Shown here piece after piece: positions 44,489 to 55,572 of a DNA stretch of 64,000 nucleotides. Location of the stretch: assembly GCA_022695795.1 (NCBI GenBank), contig MU404069.1:248001-312000 (forward strand), in the 5' to 3' direction. Both the position numbers and the translations under genes were made by a program. The stretch's first letter is position 1. Each line of letters starts with the position of its first letter. This stretch comes from Biscogniauxia marginata (Eukaryota; Ascomycota; Sordariomycetes; Xylariales; Xylariaceae). The notes below the pieces were generated by a model. The model ran no database searches. It worked only from the letters and a program-made list of their open reading frames with translations, and had not been told where the DNA came from.

Positions 44489-46724
44489 GTCCTTGTCAGA
44501 TCATATAGGCCCGGCTCATTGGTAGTATACTTGGCCCGTTTAAGCTGTCCCGATAACAGGGTCAATTGTGTAGATCGAGGGCAAAGTTGAAACGTCACAC
44601 TCAGCCGCAATTTGATGAATGAAGAGCCCAATACTAGTGGAAGCATGCTGTACGGTGTAAGGACTATGTCTTCAGGTTGCAGGTTGGTCGAGCTTGTCAT
44701 GTTCACGGATGCAGAGTGCCGAATGCCTCATTCCTCTGGGCTTCGGGCTTCGAATTGCCTACGTTTATTGTCAGCCCCAAACACGGAACTTAGGATTAAT
44801 GAATAGTCTCTAGGACAGTTAGTTGGCATCATCCATAACGAAACACAACTACCCCAACTACTCGTGTAGGCATGCTTAACTGGATCAACAGGCCAGACCG
44901 GCTTATACTTTGGACGAATGTATCCTCGCAGTCGTTCGGATTCTTGTCTCATCAATTTTCGGTCAGGCTGCATCCATCTTCGCGAGAGGCCGTGGCGCAC
45001 CAAACAGACACCGCCATTTGATGCAAGTATCCGATCTAACACGCCCTTCGCTTCCTGAACCATATCTACCTCAGTACTCCTCCAAATCCTCTGAGGATAT
45101 CAGAGTATGCGATCAACTTTGCTTTCTGCGCGGCGTTTGAGTAATAGTAGCATGTTAAGGACGGAGCACTGCGCTAGCGTTGCCTGCATTTGGAGTCGGG
45201 CCCCCTATTGCAAGAGAGGTGAAGTAATGCTCCTCTTCAGCATTTGGCGGTGAATCATCGTTTTCAGTATTGCCGGCTAACACTGCCATAGTGGTCAATC
45301 ATTGATGACAAGTTGAGTTAATCGTTATGGTATAGTCGACAATGAAGTCATTATTTGTGCTTACACAATGGTAAATGAGCTGACTCCGTAGGTGATTACA
45401 CTATTGAGGCGCCCCGATAACCCATGATACGAGCGCTCCCGAGCGACGGAGGTGGCCGAGAACGCAGTGACGGCGGCCCGGGCCTTGATGCTTAAGCGCA
45501 AGCACCCGTACGTAAAGTTTCTGTAAAGTTATTGAATCCTCCCTTCAAATTCAATCCCATGACTGCATAGAAGAATTTCGTGTCATTAGGTTTTGGATAC
45601 GTCGTCTGAGCCTGTGGGTCAGAGAGATTAATCATGCATGCAGCAGATTTGCTGGGCAAGATTGACGTTTCCAGCGAATGTTCTCGGGGGGTTCAACTTC
45701 GCGTGGTTCGATCGCGCTATGTAGTTTCGCGCAGAGGAGAACTTGCACGTGGCCACGGTATTTACATTTCCAGCTTGTGTATACTCTAGTATTTGTCTTG
45801 CCCGATCAACTATGGAGTCAAAGTTCACTTTCAAGATACATACAGAGATAGGGAATCGTAATAGGATGGCTATCACTCTATGCTAGGAAAGCCGACATCC
45901 CATGATTTCTCAACTCAAGTAGGTTCAGTACCTATGCTCATCCGTGCTATCATTACTGCCCGACATTGTGTGTAGGACCTTACCGGAGCCGCGCGCACAT
46001 TCTGACCGGATCCGTGGATCAGCGCGAAAGGAAACCGGAGAACCCAGAAGGAATGAGGTGTTAGCGACTCTGCTCAACCCTGCCCGAACAGGTGATACAC
46101 CGCCGTAAACGAAAATAATAATACATAGAAATAAAATAGCATATTGTGAACAACTCATATGAGGATGGTCCCGGCGGAGCGGAACGAACTGGAAACATCT
46201 GTGCCAAAACGGAGCAGATCACGACCAACATACACGTTTGTTGGTAGCGACTCCACTGGCCCCCGCGAGAATAATTCGGGAATCTGTCAGGCTGTTAATA
46301 CAAAAAAGGGTCAATGAAAGTCCGGTAAGGGAGCATGCCTTGGGCTCTGTCGGCCAGGCTGGGTCTCTGTGGCGCCACCGTCGTGTGAGTAGGATCTAGC
46401 GCTCAAAATGTTACCAAATCCAGGATTCGGAGTGGCCCGAATGTCACCCCATTGCCAGTTCCAGAGGCGGCGGCTCACGATGAAGCTGAGCCTCGCAGAG
46501 CAGAATGGATTTACACTATATTTGCCAGCGATAATGTCGTCGTTTTCGAGAGAGGGGACTTGCGTGTTCCACCACAGCATCTGCAAAGCATCTGCAACAC
46601 ACAGACATATAAACGCATCAATCAGTTCTTGATTCTCATCGCCAACGTTACCTCGCAGGTGAAAATCAATCAACCAAGGCTAAATCAACCGACCAATCAC
46701 AACACACAACACACATCCACAATC
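44489..46724. other. Intergenic between expansin and small-protein gene
   Basis: No firm gene. It includes a 44-codon minus-strand ORF (45155-45289) listed separately and a 111-codon ATG-started ORF (44728-45063, minus) without recognisable domain. The last 80 bases are a CA-rich leader (ACACACAAC) of the next gene. Confidence 0.45.
45155..45289 (-). CDS. Possible small ORF, 44 residues
   Basis: An ATG-started ORF on the minus strand, rich in Asn, Pro, Gly and Glu (MAVLAGNTENDDSPPNAEEE at the start). Its composition is more protein-like than its surroundings, and it could be a short peptide or the last exon of a gene further right. No family is recognised and there is no conservation evidence. 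Confidence 0.15.
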   Translation of the reverse strand: MAVLAGNTENDDSPPNAEEEHYFTSLAIGGPTPNAGNASAVLRP

Positions 46725-47089
46725 ATGCCCGCAACCATGCACACACCAATGCACTCTGCCGCCCGTGCCCACCCCGTGGCCGCGCAGCTACACGCCGTCC
46801 CCAAGTCCGGCCCAGTGGCGTCGAAGATATTACCAACCCTGGCCGTAGCAGGAGCAAGTCAGTGCAACCCATCCGTCTGGACAAAAGGCCGTTGACTAAC
46901 ATGCAAATAATAGCTTACGTTGTCGCCTCGTACGTGCAATCGCAGCTGAAGCGGGAGTCTGGCGATTTGGATCGCATATACTCCAAGCAGAACACGGCCG
47001 AGGTCGAGGCCGCAAGGAAGGCGGATCTATGCGTCGACACCTACGGCGACCCTCGAAACAACCTATTCAACTTCCTAGGCTGGTCATAA
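46725..47089 (+). CDS. Small conserved fungal protein, 102 residues
   Basis: Two exons, 46725-46857 and 46914-47089, joined over a 56-nt intron with a GACTAAC branch site. The ATG context is CAATCATGC after an A/C-rich leader. The first 40 residues are rich in Ala, His, Pro, Val and Lys with few acids, resembling a mitochondrial targeting sequence. A short hydrophobic segment spans the junction (LAVAGATYVVASYV). The C-terminal half is charged: SQLKRESGDLDRIYSKQ, ending NNLFNFLGWS. I do not recognise a named family. A mitochondrial inner-membrane role is a guess from the N-terminus. Confidence 0.65.
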
Positions 47090-47962
47090 GGGGCGCAGGA
47101 GAAAAGCAGCGGAGGAAGAAATGGGAGTCAGGAGAATCATTATACCCCCAAAACTAGGATAGTTTGCTTTGTTTGACGTTGGGGCGTTTGGATGGACTTG
47201 CATCGTTTAATATGTACTGTACATACTTCTTGACAGTCGTCACTGGCCAAGCCTGACACTGGAAGTTTCATAAATCACAACCATAATTGATCAATCACTA
47301 CACGCTCGCATTCTCGCAAGATGTGAAGAAAGGTGAATATGAAGTGCCTTCAAAGCTCACCCGCATCTGGTGGTTATTATGATGGGCACTTGCTGGTACG
47401 TAGACATTATACTGGCTGATCCAATATAGGGGAAAACAAGGGGTGTCTCGTCCAACCTACTTGCTAATATGTGCCATGCGTTTTTCACATTACAGGTGAC
47501 AACCAACAATACTTTAGAGCTCTAAGTCTAGATAGGTGTTCAAAAGCAAGATAGGACCATGAAAGCTTCCCGAAATAACTCGATACTATCTGAGGTCACA
47601 AAATGTTCTCAAGAAGTCTGAGGCTAGTAGAATTGCGGCGAGCGAATCCATAGATTTTGGCATTAGTCTTCCACTACATCTAAGGTCAAATTCTACCATT
47701 CATTTGACAATTGACATGGCTTATACAAAGAGATTCGATATGCCACGTAAGACTTGACAAGTTTCCAATAAATTTCCTATTCAAATAAGTATAAACTTTC
47801 AATTTTTAACTTGTTCTAGCCCTGGACTTATGAAAATGCCCCTGAAGATCCCTTCTTTTCTTTGTCTCTTCGAAGAGCATCTCTCTTATTTTCGAGTGGA
47901 CTAGTTTCTTTCCCCGCCAATAAGTATCTCCTTCTAATATTCTCAAAGGCTTTGTCCCAACC
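47090..47962. other. Intergenic, convergent 3' flanks
   Basis: AT-rich, non-coding sequence between the small-protein gene (+) and the carboxylesterase (-). Nothing recognisable is seen. Confidence 0.5.
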
Positions 47963-49666
47963 TTATTGCTGCGATATCTCAACCTTGTTCCACCAAAAGT
48001 CGCTCTCCTTCTTTGTCCATACATCATCTACTACCACAGCCGGAGTCCCAATGTCGCCTCCAACGAGCTCTTCGTTACCCATACCAAACACTATCTTCTT
48101 TGGCTCCGGTCCTTGATGGGCTATCCATTCTGGCCTGTCCCCATAGGCTCCCGCAATCTTGTTCGGGTCTCCCGTACAGATGAAGCTCGTCACGTACGCA
48201 TGGTGGATTCCCGACAACTCGTCTTGCGCTTTCGACTCGGCGCAGACTGCCGGGTCACGCACCTCGTAGGCCATATTATCAGCGTGACTTGCCCCGCCAA
48301 TGATGCTACTTATCGGTGCCCAGTGATATAGGTATACTGGCACATGTGGCCCGGCAAAATGTGCTGTTTGTCTGACTGGCGAGACGTAGGCATAGTGGGC
48401 ATAAGCTGCTTCAATACGTTTGTACTGTTCGCCAACACCGTGGCTCAGACGGTCTTCTTTGTAGATCGAGTCAGGCACAGTAGCCGGGTCAGGGTAGAGC
48501 GCATTTATAGTGCCAAGGTCCTCGTTTGTTAGCTGTGGCAACAGGGTACGAAAGAAATCCGTGAACTCAGAAGATTTCGACATGGATTTCGGAACGTAGA
48601 GGGATCCCTCGTTGCCATTGAACCCCGTCATTATCGGAACCTTGTGCCACTTGCCGTCGCGCCAGCCGTCAATGGGTCTTCGTCGTATAATCTTGCCGTC
48701 AATCACGGGCTGGAAAGCCCACCGTAGGCTAGGATTATACTTATCGAACACTGCTACCTGGGCATCTGCAATAATAGACGTCGGTAGAGACCGGAGGAAT
48801 GGGAATATTTCTGACTCTTCTATCTCCTTGGGGCATTTTACTGCTTCTAAGAAGTCTTTAAATTGCTGTTCGTGGATTTCTGCATCGTAGTGGCGCACAG
48901 CCCGAGAAGTTGGTGCCCCTGATTCCATTATTACCCGTTGGAACAGCGGGGGTTTATCATCATCATAATTTAGCAGGTGGTGCCCAATCTTCGCTTTGCA
49001 TAAGTATTATGTCCCCTAGTAGTATAGGTCTATAAGTTAACCTACCGAATGAGCCCCGGCTGAGAGACCAACAAGTGTCACGTTGTTCTTGTCGCCACCA
49101 AAATGCTCAACGTTCTCCTGGACCCATTCCATTAAGAGGATCTGGTCCCTCAACCCCAGGTTGAGAACGTCTTCTTTAGCGCTCAGACTCGAAGGTAGAA
49201 ACCCCAAAGCCCCGATTCGATAACCGAAAGATACGACTATAAACGGTTCGGCAGACCAGCCGACCATAGAAGCGGTATCGTGCATAGCTGCGTTGCCACG
49301 GTTGAATGCGCCCCCATGGAAGTAGATCGCGACGGGCAACAGTTTGGAGTCAGACACACCGGTTGAGGACTGGCGGAAGACATTGGCAGTGAGACAGTCT
49401 TCGCTGCTCTCAAGCGTCGGGCCACGGACGACGAACTGCTTTGCTGGCGCTCGCGGACCGAAGCGGGAGGCATCAACGATTTCACTCGATGGTGGGACCC
49501 TTTCCGGTGGCCTAAAACGTCGATCGCCTATGGGCGGTAGAGCATATGGAATCCCTAAGAAGGCATCAACGGGGTTTGGATAGGCACCATGTTGCTGAAT
49601 TCCGATGATTGTTCCCTGACCGAGTGTGACCTTTGGTCGTGGTATCGAGCCCCCGTTAGCCGTCAT
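47963..49666 (-). CDS. Carboxylesterase type B (alpha/beta hydrolase)
   Basis: Two exons, 49666-49046 and 48988-47963, with a 57-nt phase-0 intron (GTAGGT donor, GAAG acceptor); 548 residues, normal for the family. Visible signatures: FLGIPYALPPIGDRRFRPP near the start, SEDCLTANVFRQ, the oxyanion YFHGGAF, and the nucleophile elbow GLSAGAHS with Ser202. The elbow lies six codons before the intron. Downstream are VIMESGAPTS and FNGNEGS (family glutamate region), and a His in SGIHHAYVTSF. No signal peptide is seen, so it is probably cytosolic. It hydrolyses carboxylic esters; the substrate is unknown. It is divergent from a Dal5-type carrier, 576 bp apart, suggesting co-regulated uptake and breakdown of an ester or acid. 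Confidence 0.9.
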
Positions 49667-50242
49667 GACCAGGAATCATGTGCACCAACCAACAAGCACA
49701 ATTGTTTTGATGTTGAGAAGTGCGCGGCTCCGATGATATTTCAAGTAAATAAATATCATACAATCTTAGATTCAGTTAGTATTGTTCAGGTCGGTAATGT
49801 AATGAATTGTCTGGTTCCGAACTCGCACAACGCCCCCAAGCTTGATGCGACGGCTGAGAACCCTGTCAGCTCCGCGTCTCGGGGTCTTCGGCTAACATTG
49901 TCCCCAACCTAGGAAACATACCAATCGATCGGTTGCAAAGAGCTGGAGCCGGGATCAAGATAATCTATATCTCGGAGGTGGGCCGTGATTGCCGCCTGAA
50001 CTGCTATTGGCTCAAGTAGTATAGCTCCTCAATACTACGTGAATACTCTATATTCAAGATGTCGGAGAATCCCCGATATTTAGAAGGCAATCAAGCTTAT
50101 GGCCTCACTGGGGGTGGTGTTTATCAGGCCTCCCCATCTCTTTATAAGCAAAAAAGTAGGAAACAATTTGAAACTTGCAATTCCTAGCCAAATCTAGGGC
50201 CAGCACGCTGCTGAACGTCTGCTCCGCGAGGGAACCTAGACA
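49667..50242. promoter_or_regulatory. Bidirectional promoter, esterase / Dal5-type carrier
   Basis: 576 bp between divergent ATG codons. It has an AT-rich core with the palindrome-like TATTGAGG/CCTCAATA area near 50030 and an ATTGGCT CCAAT-like box near 50008. No transcription-factor site can be assigned with confidence. Confidence 0.4.
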
Positions 50243-51889
50243 ATGGATGATAAAAACAAGAAGGCCGAGGAACCCTCCTTGGGAAAAGTCGATTTCGAGG
50301 TAATTCAAGATCTGGATGAGGCAGAAATATTCCTCCGGGACAACAACTTTAGCCACGAATACGTCCAAGAATTACTCCAAGATGAGACCATGCTCAAACG
50401 TCTGGTGCGGAAGGTTGACCTCGTTGTTCTCCCGCTTCTCGCTGGGACATACGTACTACAATATATCGACAAACAGGCTCTCAGTTACGCGGCCGTCTTT
50501 GATCTGTTCAGCGACACGAAAATTACACAGACGCAATACTCCTGGTTCGCCAGCATGTTCTATATAGCATACCTGGTGGCAGAGTACCCATGGAGTTTTC
50601 TAGCCCAACGCACACTGATGGCCAAAGTCATCAGCAGCTGCGTGGTCGCGTGGGGTGCTGTACTTATGGCGACGGCGGCTTGCACCAACTTTGGAGGTTT
50701 AGCTGCATGTCGATTCTTGTTGGGTGTTTTCGAAGCCCCCATAACACCTTGCTTTATGATGATGGTGGCTATGTGGTAAGTCTTTTATCTTATCTAAAGT
50801 CGTCTATAGGTTAGGTTATATGTTTTGAAAGTTCTCTAACATTGACTAGGTACGTACGAGAAGAGCAACCGTTTCGAGCTGGAATCTTCTACAGCTGCAA
50901 TGGCGTAGGATCGATGATAGGCGGGGTGCTCTCTTATGCCGTCGGTCAGATACGAACATTCCCTGTCTGGAAAGCGATTTTCCTTCTCTGTGGTGGAGTT
51001 ACCATGGTGTGGGGTGTGATTCTGTTTCTCTATCTTCCTGACAATATCATCGCTGCTAGAAGGTTCACCCTTGAGGAGAAAGCAGCTTTGATCGGCCGTG
51101 GAAAACTCGGCCGTACCGGCATACTCCATCGTCAGATCAAATTTTACCAGATAAAAGAGGCTCTTTTAGATCCCCAGGTCTGGCTTTTAACACTCTTCAC
51201 GTTGCTGAACGAGGTCATAAATGGGGGGATTGCCAACTTTGGGAAACTAATCATTAAGGGGCTCGTGAAGGATCCGCTTCAGACCACAGCTCTCGGTATT
51301 CCCCAAGGCGGGTTTCAGGTGTTCTGGATCCTGTCGGGGACGTTTCTAGCATCGCGGTTTCGCAATGTTCGCACCATCGTCATGATCGTGTACCTCATCC
51401 CGACTGTGATTGGGACAAGCTTGATGTGGCGTCTGGACAGAGAACATAGCAAAGTCGGTGTGCTGGTTGCGTATTATATTGTTGGGGCGTTCGTCACGTC
51501 GCTAGTTGTTGCGATGCAAATGCCCGCTTCTAATCTTGGCGGATATACGAAACGTATGACGGGCACGGCTGTCGTGTTCATGGCATATTGCATAGGAAAC
51601 ATCATAGGTCCTCACGCGTTTCTGGAGGAGGAATCGCCCATATATCCAACTGGCTGCAGAGTCATCCTTGCCTGTTCGGTCGCCCAGATGTTCATCGCGT
51701 TTTCCTTGAGACTCTTGTTGACCTGGCGGAACAAGAGGAGAGATGCTGCAGGGACAGTCGCTGAAGATGCAGTGGTGGAAGAGCTCAGCGCCGACTTGAC
51801 AGATTTCGAGGTAGGCGACATGCATCGTGTATGTATCTGGTTGCATGTGCTAACGCTCACAGAACCCGCATTTCCGATACGTTCTTTAA
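50243..51889 (+). CDS. MFS carrier, anion:cation symporter family (Dal5/allantoate-permease type)
   Basis: Three exons: 50243-50775, 50850-51810 and 51863-51889, with introns of 74 and 52 nt; 506 residues. The last exon codes only eight residues (NPHFRYVL) and restores the family's standard C-terminal D-x-T-D-x-x-N-x-x-F-R-Y motif; reading straight on gives a spurious longer tail. Near the start L-V-R-K-V-D-L-V-V-L-P-L-L leads to TM1, with Y-I-D-K-Q-A-L-S-Y-A after it, a classic ACS signature. About 12 membrane segments are seen. ACS carriers import organic anions such as allantoate, nicotinate, pantothenate or carboxylates with protons at the plasma membrane. The substrate may be the acid released by the divergent esterase. 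Confidence 0.93.
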
Positions 51890-53008
51890 TCTCACTCACC
51901 TTCGCAATTGGTATAATCAAGTTGAGCTGATGCCAAGAAAGCGGACGCCGGTCTAGGTTCTAGAAGTGAGACGGGCATCCGGGGATCCCCCTCCCTATTT
52001 CTTGCCCATTGGGAACAAGCTATTAGGCTGCGTTTATAGTGTTCGGATGTGACTAGCAGTCTGTCGGCTCCCCATCGAGCCGGTCGGCAATTAATATGTC
52101 CATTGTATTCTGTAGTAACCTATCAATATTATCTGGTTTAACTAAAGGAGAGCTGTTTCTTGCATATTGAGGCAAGCAAGCCTCGTCATCTCTTCAACTT
52201 CAAGAGGCTTGGCTGACGGATGCTAGAATAACCGTGCGTTTCCTTTATCTACCTAGCTTTGACTTGCCGGCCCCCTGCATTGTGTTGGCGGTGGTGTATT
52301 CAGCCCCCAAGCTAGGGAGCAGCTATTTATAAACCGCCTCAACCAAGCCGACCAATACATACTAGGTAGGTTAGTCTACATAGTGAGACGACGAGCTGAA
52401 CGCCTCCAAATCCATTAAGTACATTTAACTACATAAAGCCCCGATCGATACTAACTGGTAACTATACGTCACCTCAACGTCGCACGGCAATATCGGTCTG
52501 GTATAGTGAAGGGAAATGACGAAAAGCGATCGGCTAACCACGATTATTGGACATCACTGCGTCCATCCAGCGTCATACGAAGCTGTGTGGCTAATGTAAG
52601 ACCCCTCCTGCCGAGTTTGGCTGCCAACCAACCGGGCCCGAGTTACCTTGCAGGGGAGAGAGATCATCAGCCAGTTAGTTTTCATGGCAGCGTCGCAGGA
52701 GGGCTAGTCAGCCGGGGTGCTGGCGTCACTGGCAATTCAGGGTAGAGTCGCATCTGCTAGATTAAGGCATCACTGAGTTCCAAAGTGGAATGCTGACACT
52801 TTTGCCAACATCTCAACTTCTACCAAGGGCTGAGTTCTTCTGTGCATAGGTAGCCTTATCTTCCCCCCTATCTCTTTCGCAAAGCGCGAATTATGGGATT
52901 GGAGCGTAAGAGAAGAATACCCGAAGCCTTCTCTCCCGTCTTTTCTCCCTTTCGCATCAACTAAAGGCAAACTTTCCAAACTGTGATTATCACAAGCAGT
53001 CATTTACG
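51890..53008. other. Intergenic upstream of DUF7053 gene
   Basis: No gene is seen. A GGTAGGTTAGTC motif lies near 52365, and CT-rich leader sequence at 52850-53000 (TTCCCCCCTATCTC, TTCTCTCCCG). Confidence 0.5.
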
Positions 53009-54289
53009 ATGGTGCTCCGAAAGAAAGAAGTGTATACGGTCATCACGCCAATACCTAGCTTCATCCCCCGCCAATTAGCCATTGACATTCTCCATAGCCA
53101 TGGGGAGGTCATTACATTAAATCCGCTCGTCCTTAGCCACAAACAGATCAAAGCGCCCCGCGATGCCGCCGCCGACGAGTACTTCTCAACCTGGTACGAG
53201 ATCACCGAACGAATCCAGTATATTCCCGGTACGGGGAGGTTTGGTTCGGGCAAGATTGTCTTCAACGGTTGTTTTCACGATCTACCGTGGGGGTTGCAGA
53301 CTCACATATACGCGCCGTTAAATGTCGACCTCCGAAACAAGTACCGCATCGGTGGGAACCAACCTGGCGTCGAGCATCCAGAGCAGGCCGAAATCGGGCT
53401 GGCAGCTCTTGGTGCCCCGAAAGATGGGCTATATCTCCGGGAGGATATTGAAATACGGTGCAATATTACGATGGTCGGCATGGTGAAAGCGCAAATGAAG
53501 ACAGCCAGCAAAGAGATGGTACAGAGGATAATCAAGAAGGCGGAGTTGCTCGATGCCGGAGTGTTGCAGGCTATGATCGAGGATGGAAAGATGAAGACCT
53601 ACAATCCAAACGACAGGACTTATACCGGAGGCTTAAGCTCGAACACGGTGATGTCTCCGCAGTTATCGCCAGCAGACCCATACCGCCAGCCACCTATGTC
53701 CCCCTCCATGCCGTACCAGGTTCCACGACCGATATCACTACAGCCTCAAAGCCGACCAGGGACCTCTGGCTCACAAAGCTACCCGGCACATTGGCAATAT
53801 CAGCAACAGTTGATAGACGACCAGAACAAGCAGCACCAGCAGTATTCTGAGTTGCCTAGCATTCATGCTCCTGGATCAAAGCCTGGAACCTCAGGTGTTG
53901 TTATGGAGCTTCCAGGCGATTATTATCATCCGCAAACTCCTCCACTGTCCCAAAAGCCACAGCTATCCCCTGTAAACCAACAGCATGGCCGCCTCTCACC
54001 GGCATCAAACCAGTCCCAGTCACCAGACCTAGGCGGCTGGCGTTGGTCGTCAGGCCAACAAAGTCCTTCGCTAAACAGTTCGCGGCCAACGTCGTTCTCT
54101 TCAGATCCTGGTAGTGGGAATCATGGCTCGCCGGGGTTGGATCACAAAGGCTTCTCGGCTGGGCTCCCAACCCACCGAGAGACGCAGGAGGAGTACCGCC
54201 ACCCCGAGAGCCTGAGGCCTTATCCTCAGGGGCGCGCAACCTCGGACTACAGCTACAATCCGGCGCATTACGCTCAGATGGGTCGATGA
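53009..54289 (+). CDS. DUF7053-domain protein with long disordered tail
   Basis: A single exon of 426 residues from ATG 53009. Residues 1-190 form a compact domain beginning VLRKKEVYTVITPIPSFIP, with the conserved WYEITERIQYIPGTGRFGSGKI, FNGCFHDLPWGLQTHIYAP and RCNITMVGMVKAQMK, as in the fungal DUF7053 family, whose fold resembles START/polyketide-cyclase-like lipid-binding proteins (inference). From about 215 onward the chain is Ser/Pro/Gln-rich and disordered, with repeated SP and PPxSP motifs and Gly-Ser-Pro runs. Possible phosphorylation-rich tail. Function unknown; probably cytosolic or membrane-peripheral. Confidence 0.85.
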   Translation: MVLRKKEVYTVITPIPSFIPRQLAIDILHSHGEVITLNPLVLSHKQIKAPRDAAADEYFSTWYEITERIQYIPGTGRFGSGKIVFNGCFHDLPWGLQTHIYAPLNVDLRNKYRIGGNQPGVEHPEQAEIGLAALGAPKDGLYLREDIEIRCNITMVGMVKAQMKTASKEMVQRIIKKAELLDAGVLQAMIEDGKMKTYNPNDRTYTGGLSSNTVMSPQLSPADPYRQPPMSPSMPYQVPRPISLQPQSRPGTSGSQSYPAHWQYQQQLIDDQNKQHQQYSELPSIHAPGSKPGTSGVVMELPGDYYHPQTPPLSQKPQLSPVNQQHGRLSPASNQSQSPDLGGWRWSSGQQSPSLNSSRPTSFSSDPGSGNHGSPGLDHKGFSAGLPTHRETQEEYRHPESLRPYPQGRATSDYSYNPAHYAQMGR

Positions 54290-54810
54290 TCAATATTGTC
54301 TGTCATCAATTATTATCTGGTAAACCTCTTCAGGCGTTCGTGGATGTATGGTTGGGAGTGTATAACACGGTGATATCCCGGCCATTGGCTCACTGGAGTT
54401 TTAAAAGGTTTCGATTTCATGGGTGTTGGTATTTATATTTGATAGTTGGACATTTCTGAACGTGTTTATATCAAGTAAATGCGCGTTAGGTTTAACGACG
54501 AACTGATAGCCTAGCAAAGGCCATAGGCATTCCAATAGCTATGATACACATTCTCGGGAACTAAATCGCACGTCTTACTATGTGAAACAAGATCTTGGTG
54601 TTCTCAACGGCGTATATCCGTATTCTTTCCTTGAGCTACGTTACGATTACATACAAACGACCCGACTAGCTCTAATGTGAATCGCAATGCCAATAAGTCA
54701 CCGGAAAGGGACCGAATCCTACGGCCATCCAAATATCTGATAAAAGACCAAGCTTATACGCCCTAGTTACCTTGTATGCGAAATATCATGGACACACCGA
54801 GCTAGTCACA
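54290..54810. other. Intergenic before second GNAT gene
   Basis: Non-coding 3' flank of the DUF7053 gene and leader of the GNAT. Nothing notable is seen. Open frame from 54772 upstream of the chosen ATG begins at TTG and is not counted. Confidence 0.5.
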
Positions 54811-55572
54811 ATGGATAATCCTAACTTCATACTTTTACTAGCAACCATCGAGGACGTCCCTAATCTCGTCCATATCTCAGCTTCAGCCTTCAAACATGAT
54901 ACTCATACCCAAATGAAAACAATGGTGCAGGGTCCTGGTTCATTCGAGCGCGTAATGGCAACTGGACTCACACAATGGATTCAATCAGCAGACAGATGCG
55001 CCGTACTTAAAGCAATCAACACCTCCGATGGCGCCATTGTAGGCTTCATATCGTGGGGTTTCCGGGGCGTACAAATAGACCCGGTGCCCGAAGGCGAAGC
55101 CGGAATCCACTCCACCGGAGGATCCACGGAGGGGGCCAACCCTCCTACCGTGGACAAGAACCCACAGCCGCAACAGGCGAAAAAAATCGCATCACTGGAA
55201 AGGATGACAAATGAACATCTGGCCAACTTCCAAAAGCATATTATGCCCGATAGTACACGGCGCATGCATATCGGGATAGTGTCCGTTGATCCTCGGTATC
55301 ACGGCGTGGGCATCGGGTCGCAGCTCGTGAAGTGGGGGACCGACCAGGCCGATCGAGCCGGTGTTTTCTGCTGGGTGCACTCGTCCGACGCTGGGTGGAA
55401 GATGTTCGCCAAGCACGGCTTTCGAGAAGTTGAACGACTGACAATCAATATGGACCAGTGGACTCCCCGTCCGCCGGGGGAAGGCCAAGCGATAGAAGCC
55501 CCGGTCAGTACAAGGCAAGAGGTCTGGGGAGATTATACCTTTAGATACATGACCAGACTACCGGCGATCTAA
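54811..55572 (+). CDS. GNAT family N-acetyltransferase
   Basis: A single exon of 253 residues; ATG at 54811 in context ACAATGG. The acetyl-CoA motif A is IGIVSVDPRYHGVGIGSQLVKWG (162-184, Gly-x-Gly after the DP pair), then AGVFCWVHSSDAGWKMFAKHGF, the conserved late motif with F-x-K-x-G-F. A low-complexity Gly/Ser/Pro stretch (95-122) lies in the middle. It is similar in design to the GNAT at 9286 but intronless and not a close copy. Acceptor unknown; fungal relatives act on small amines or xenobiotics. Confidence 0.88.
   Translation: MDNPNFILLLATIEDVPNLVHISASAFKHDTHTQMKTMVQGPGSFERVMATGLTQWIQSADRCAVLKAINTSDGAIVGFISWGFRGVQIDPVPEGEAGIHSTGGSTEGANPPTVDKNPQPQQAKKIASLERMTNEHLANFQKHIMPDSTRRMHIGIVSVDPRYHGVGIGSQLVKWGTDQADRAGVFCWVHSSDAGWKMFAKHGFREVERLTINMDQWTPRPPGEGQAIEAPVSTRQEVWGDYTFRYMTRLPAI

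Noticed and set aside
44728..45063. 111-codon minus-strand ORF after the expansin gene
   Set aside because: ATG-started but no family resemblance; the flanks show no splice-supported extension.
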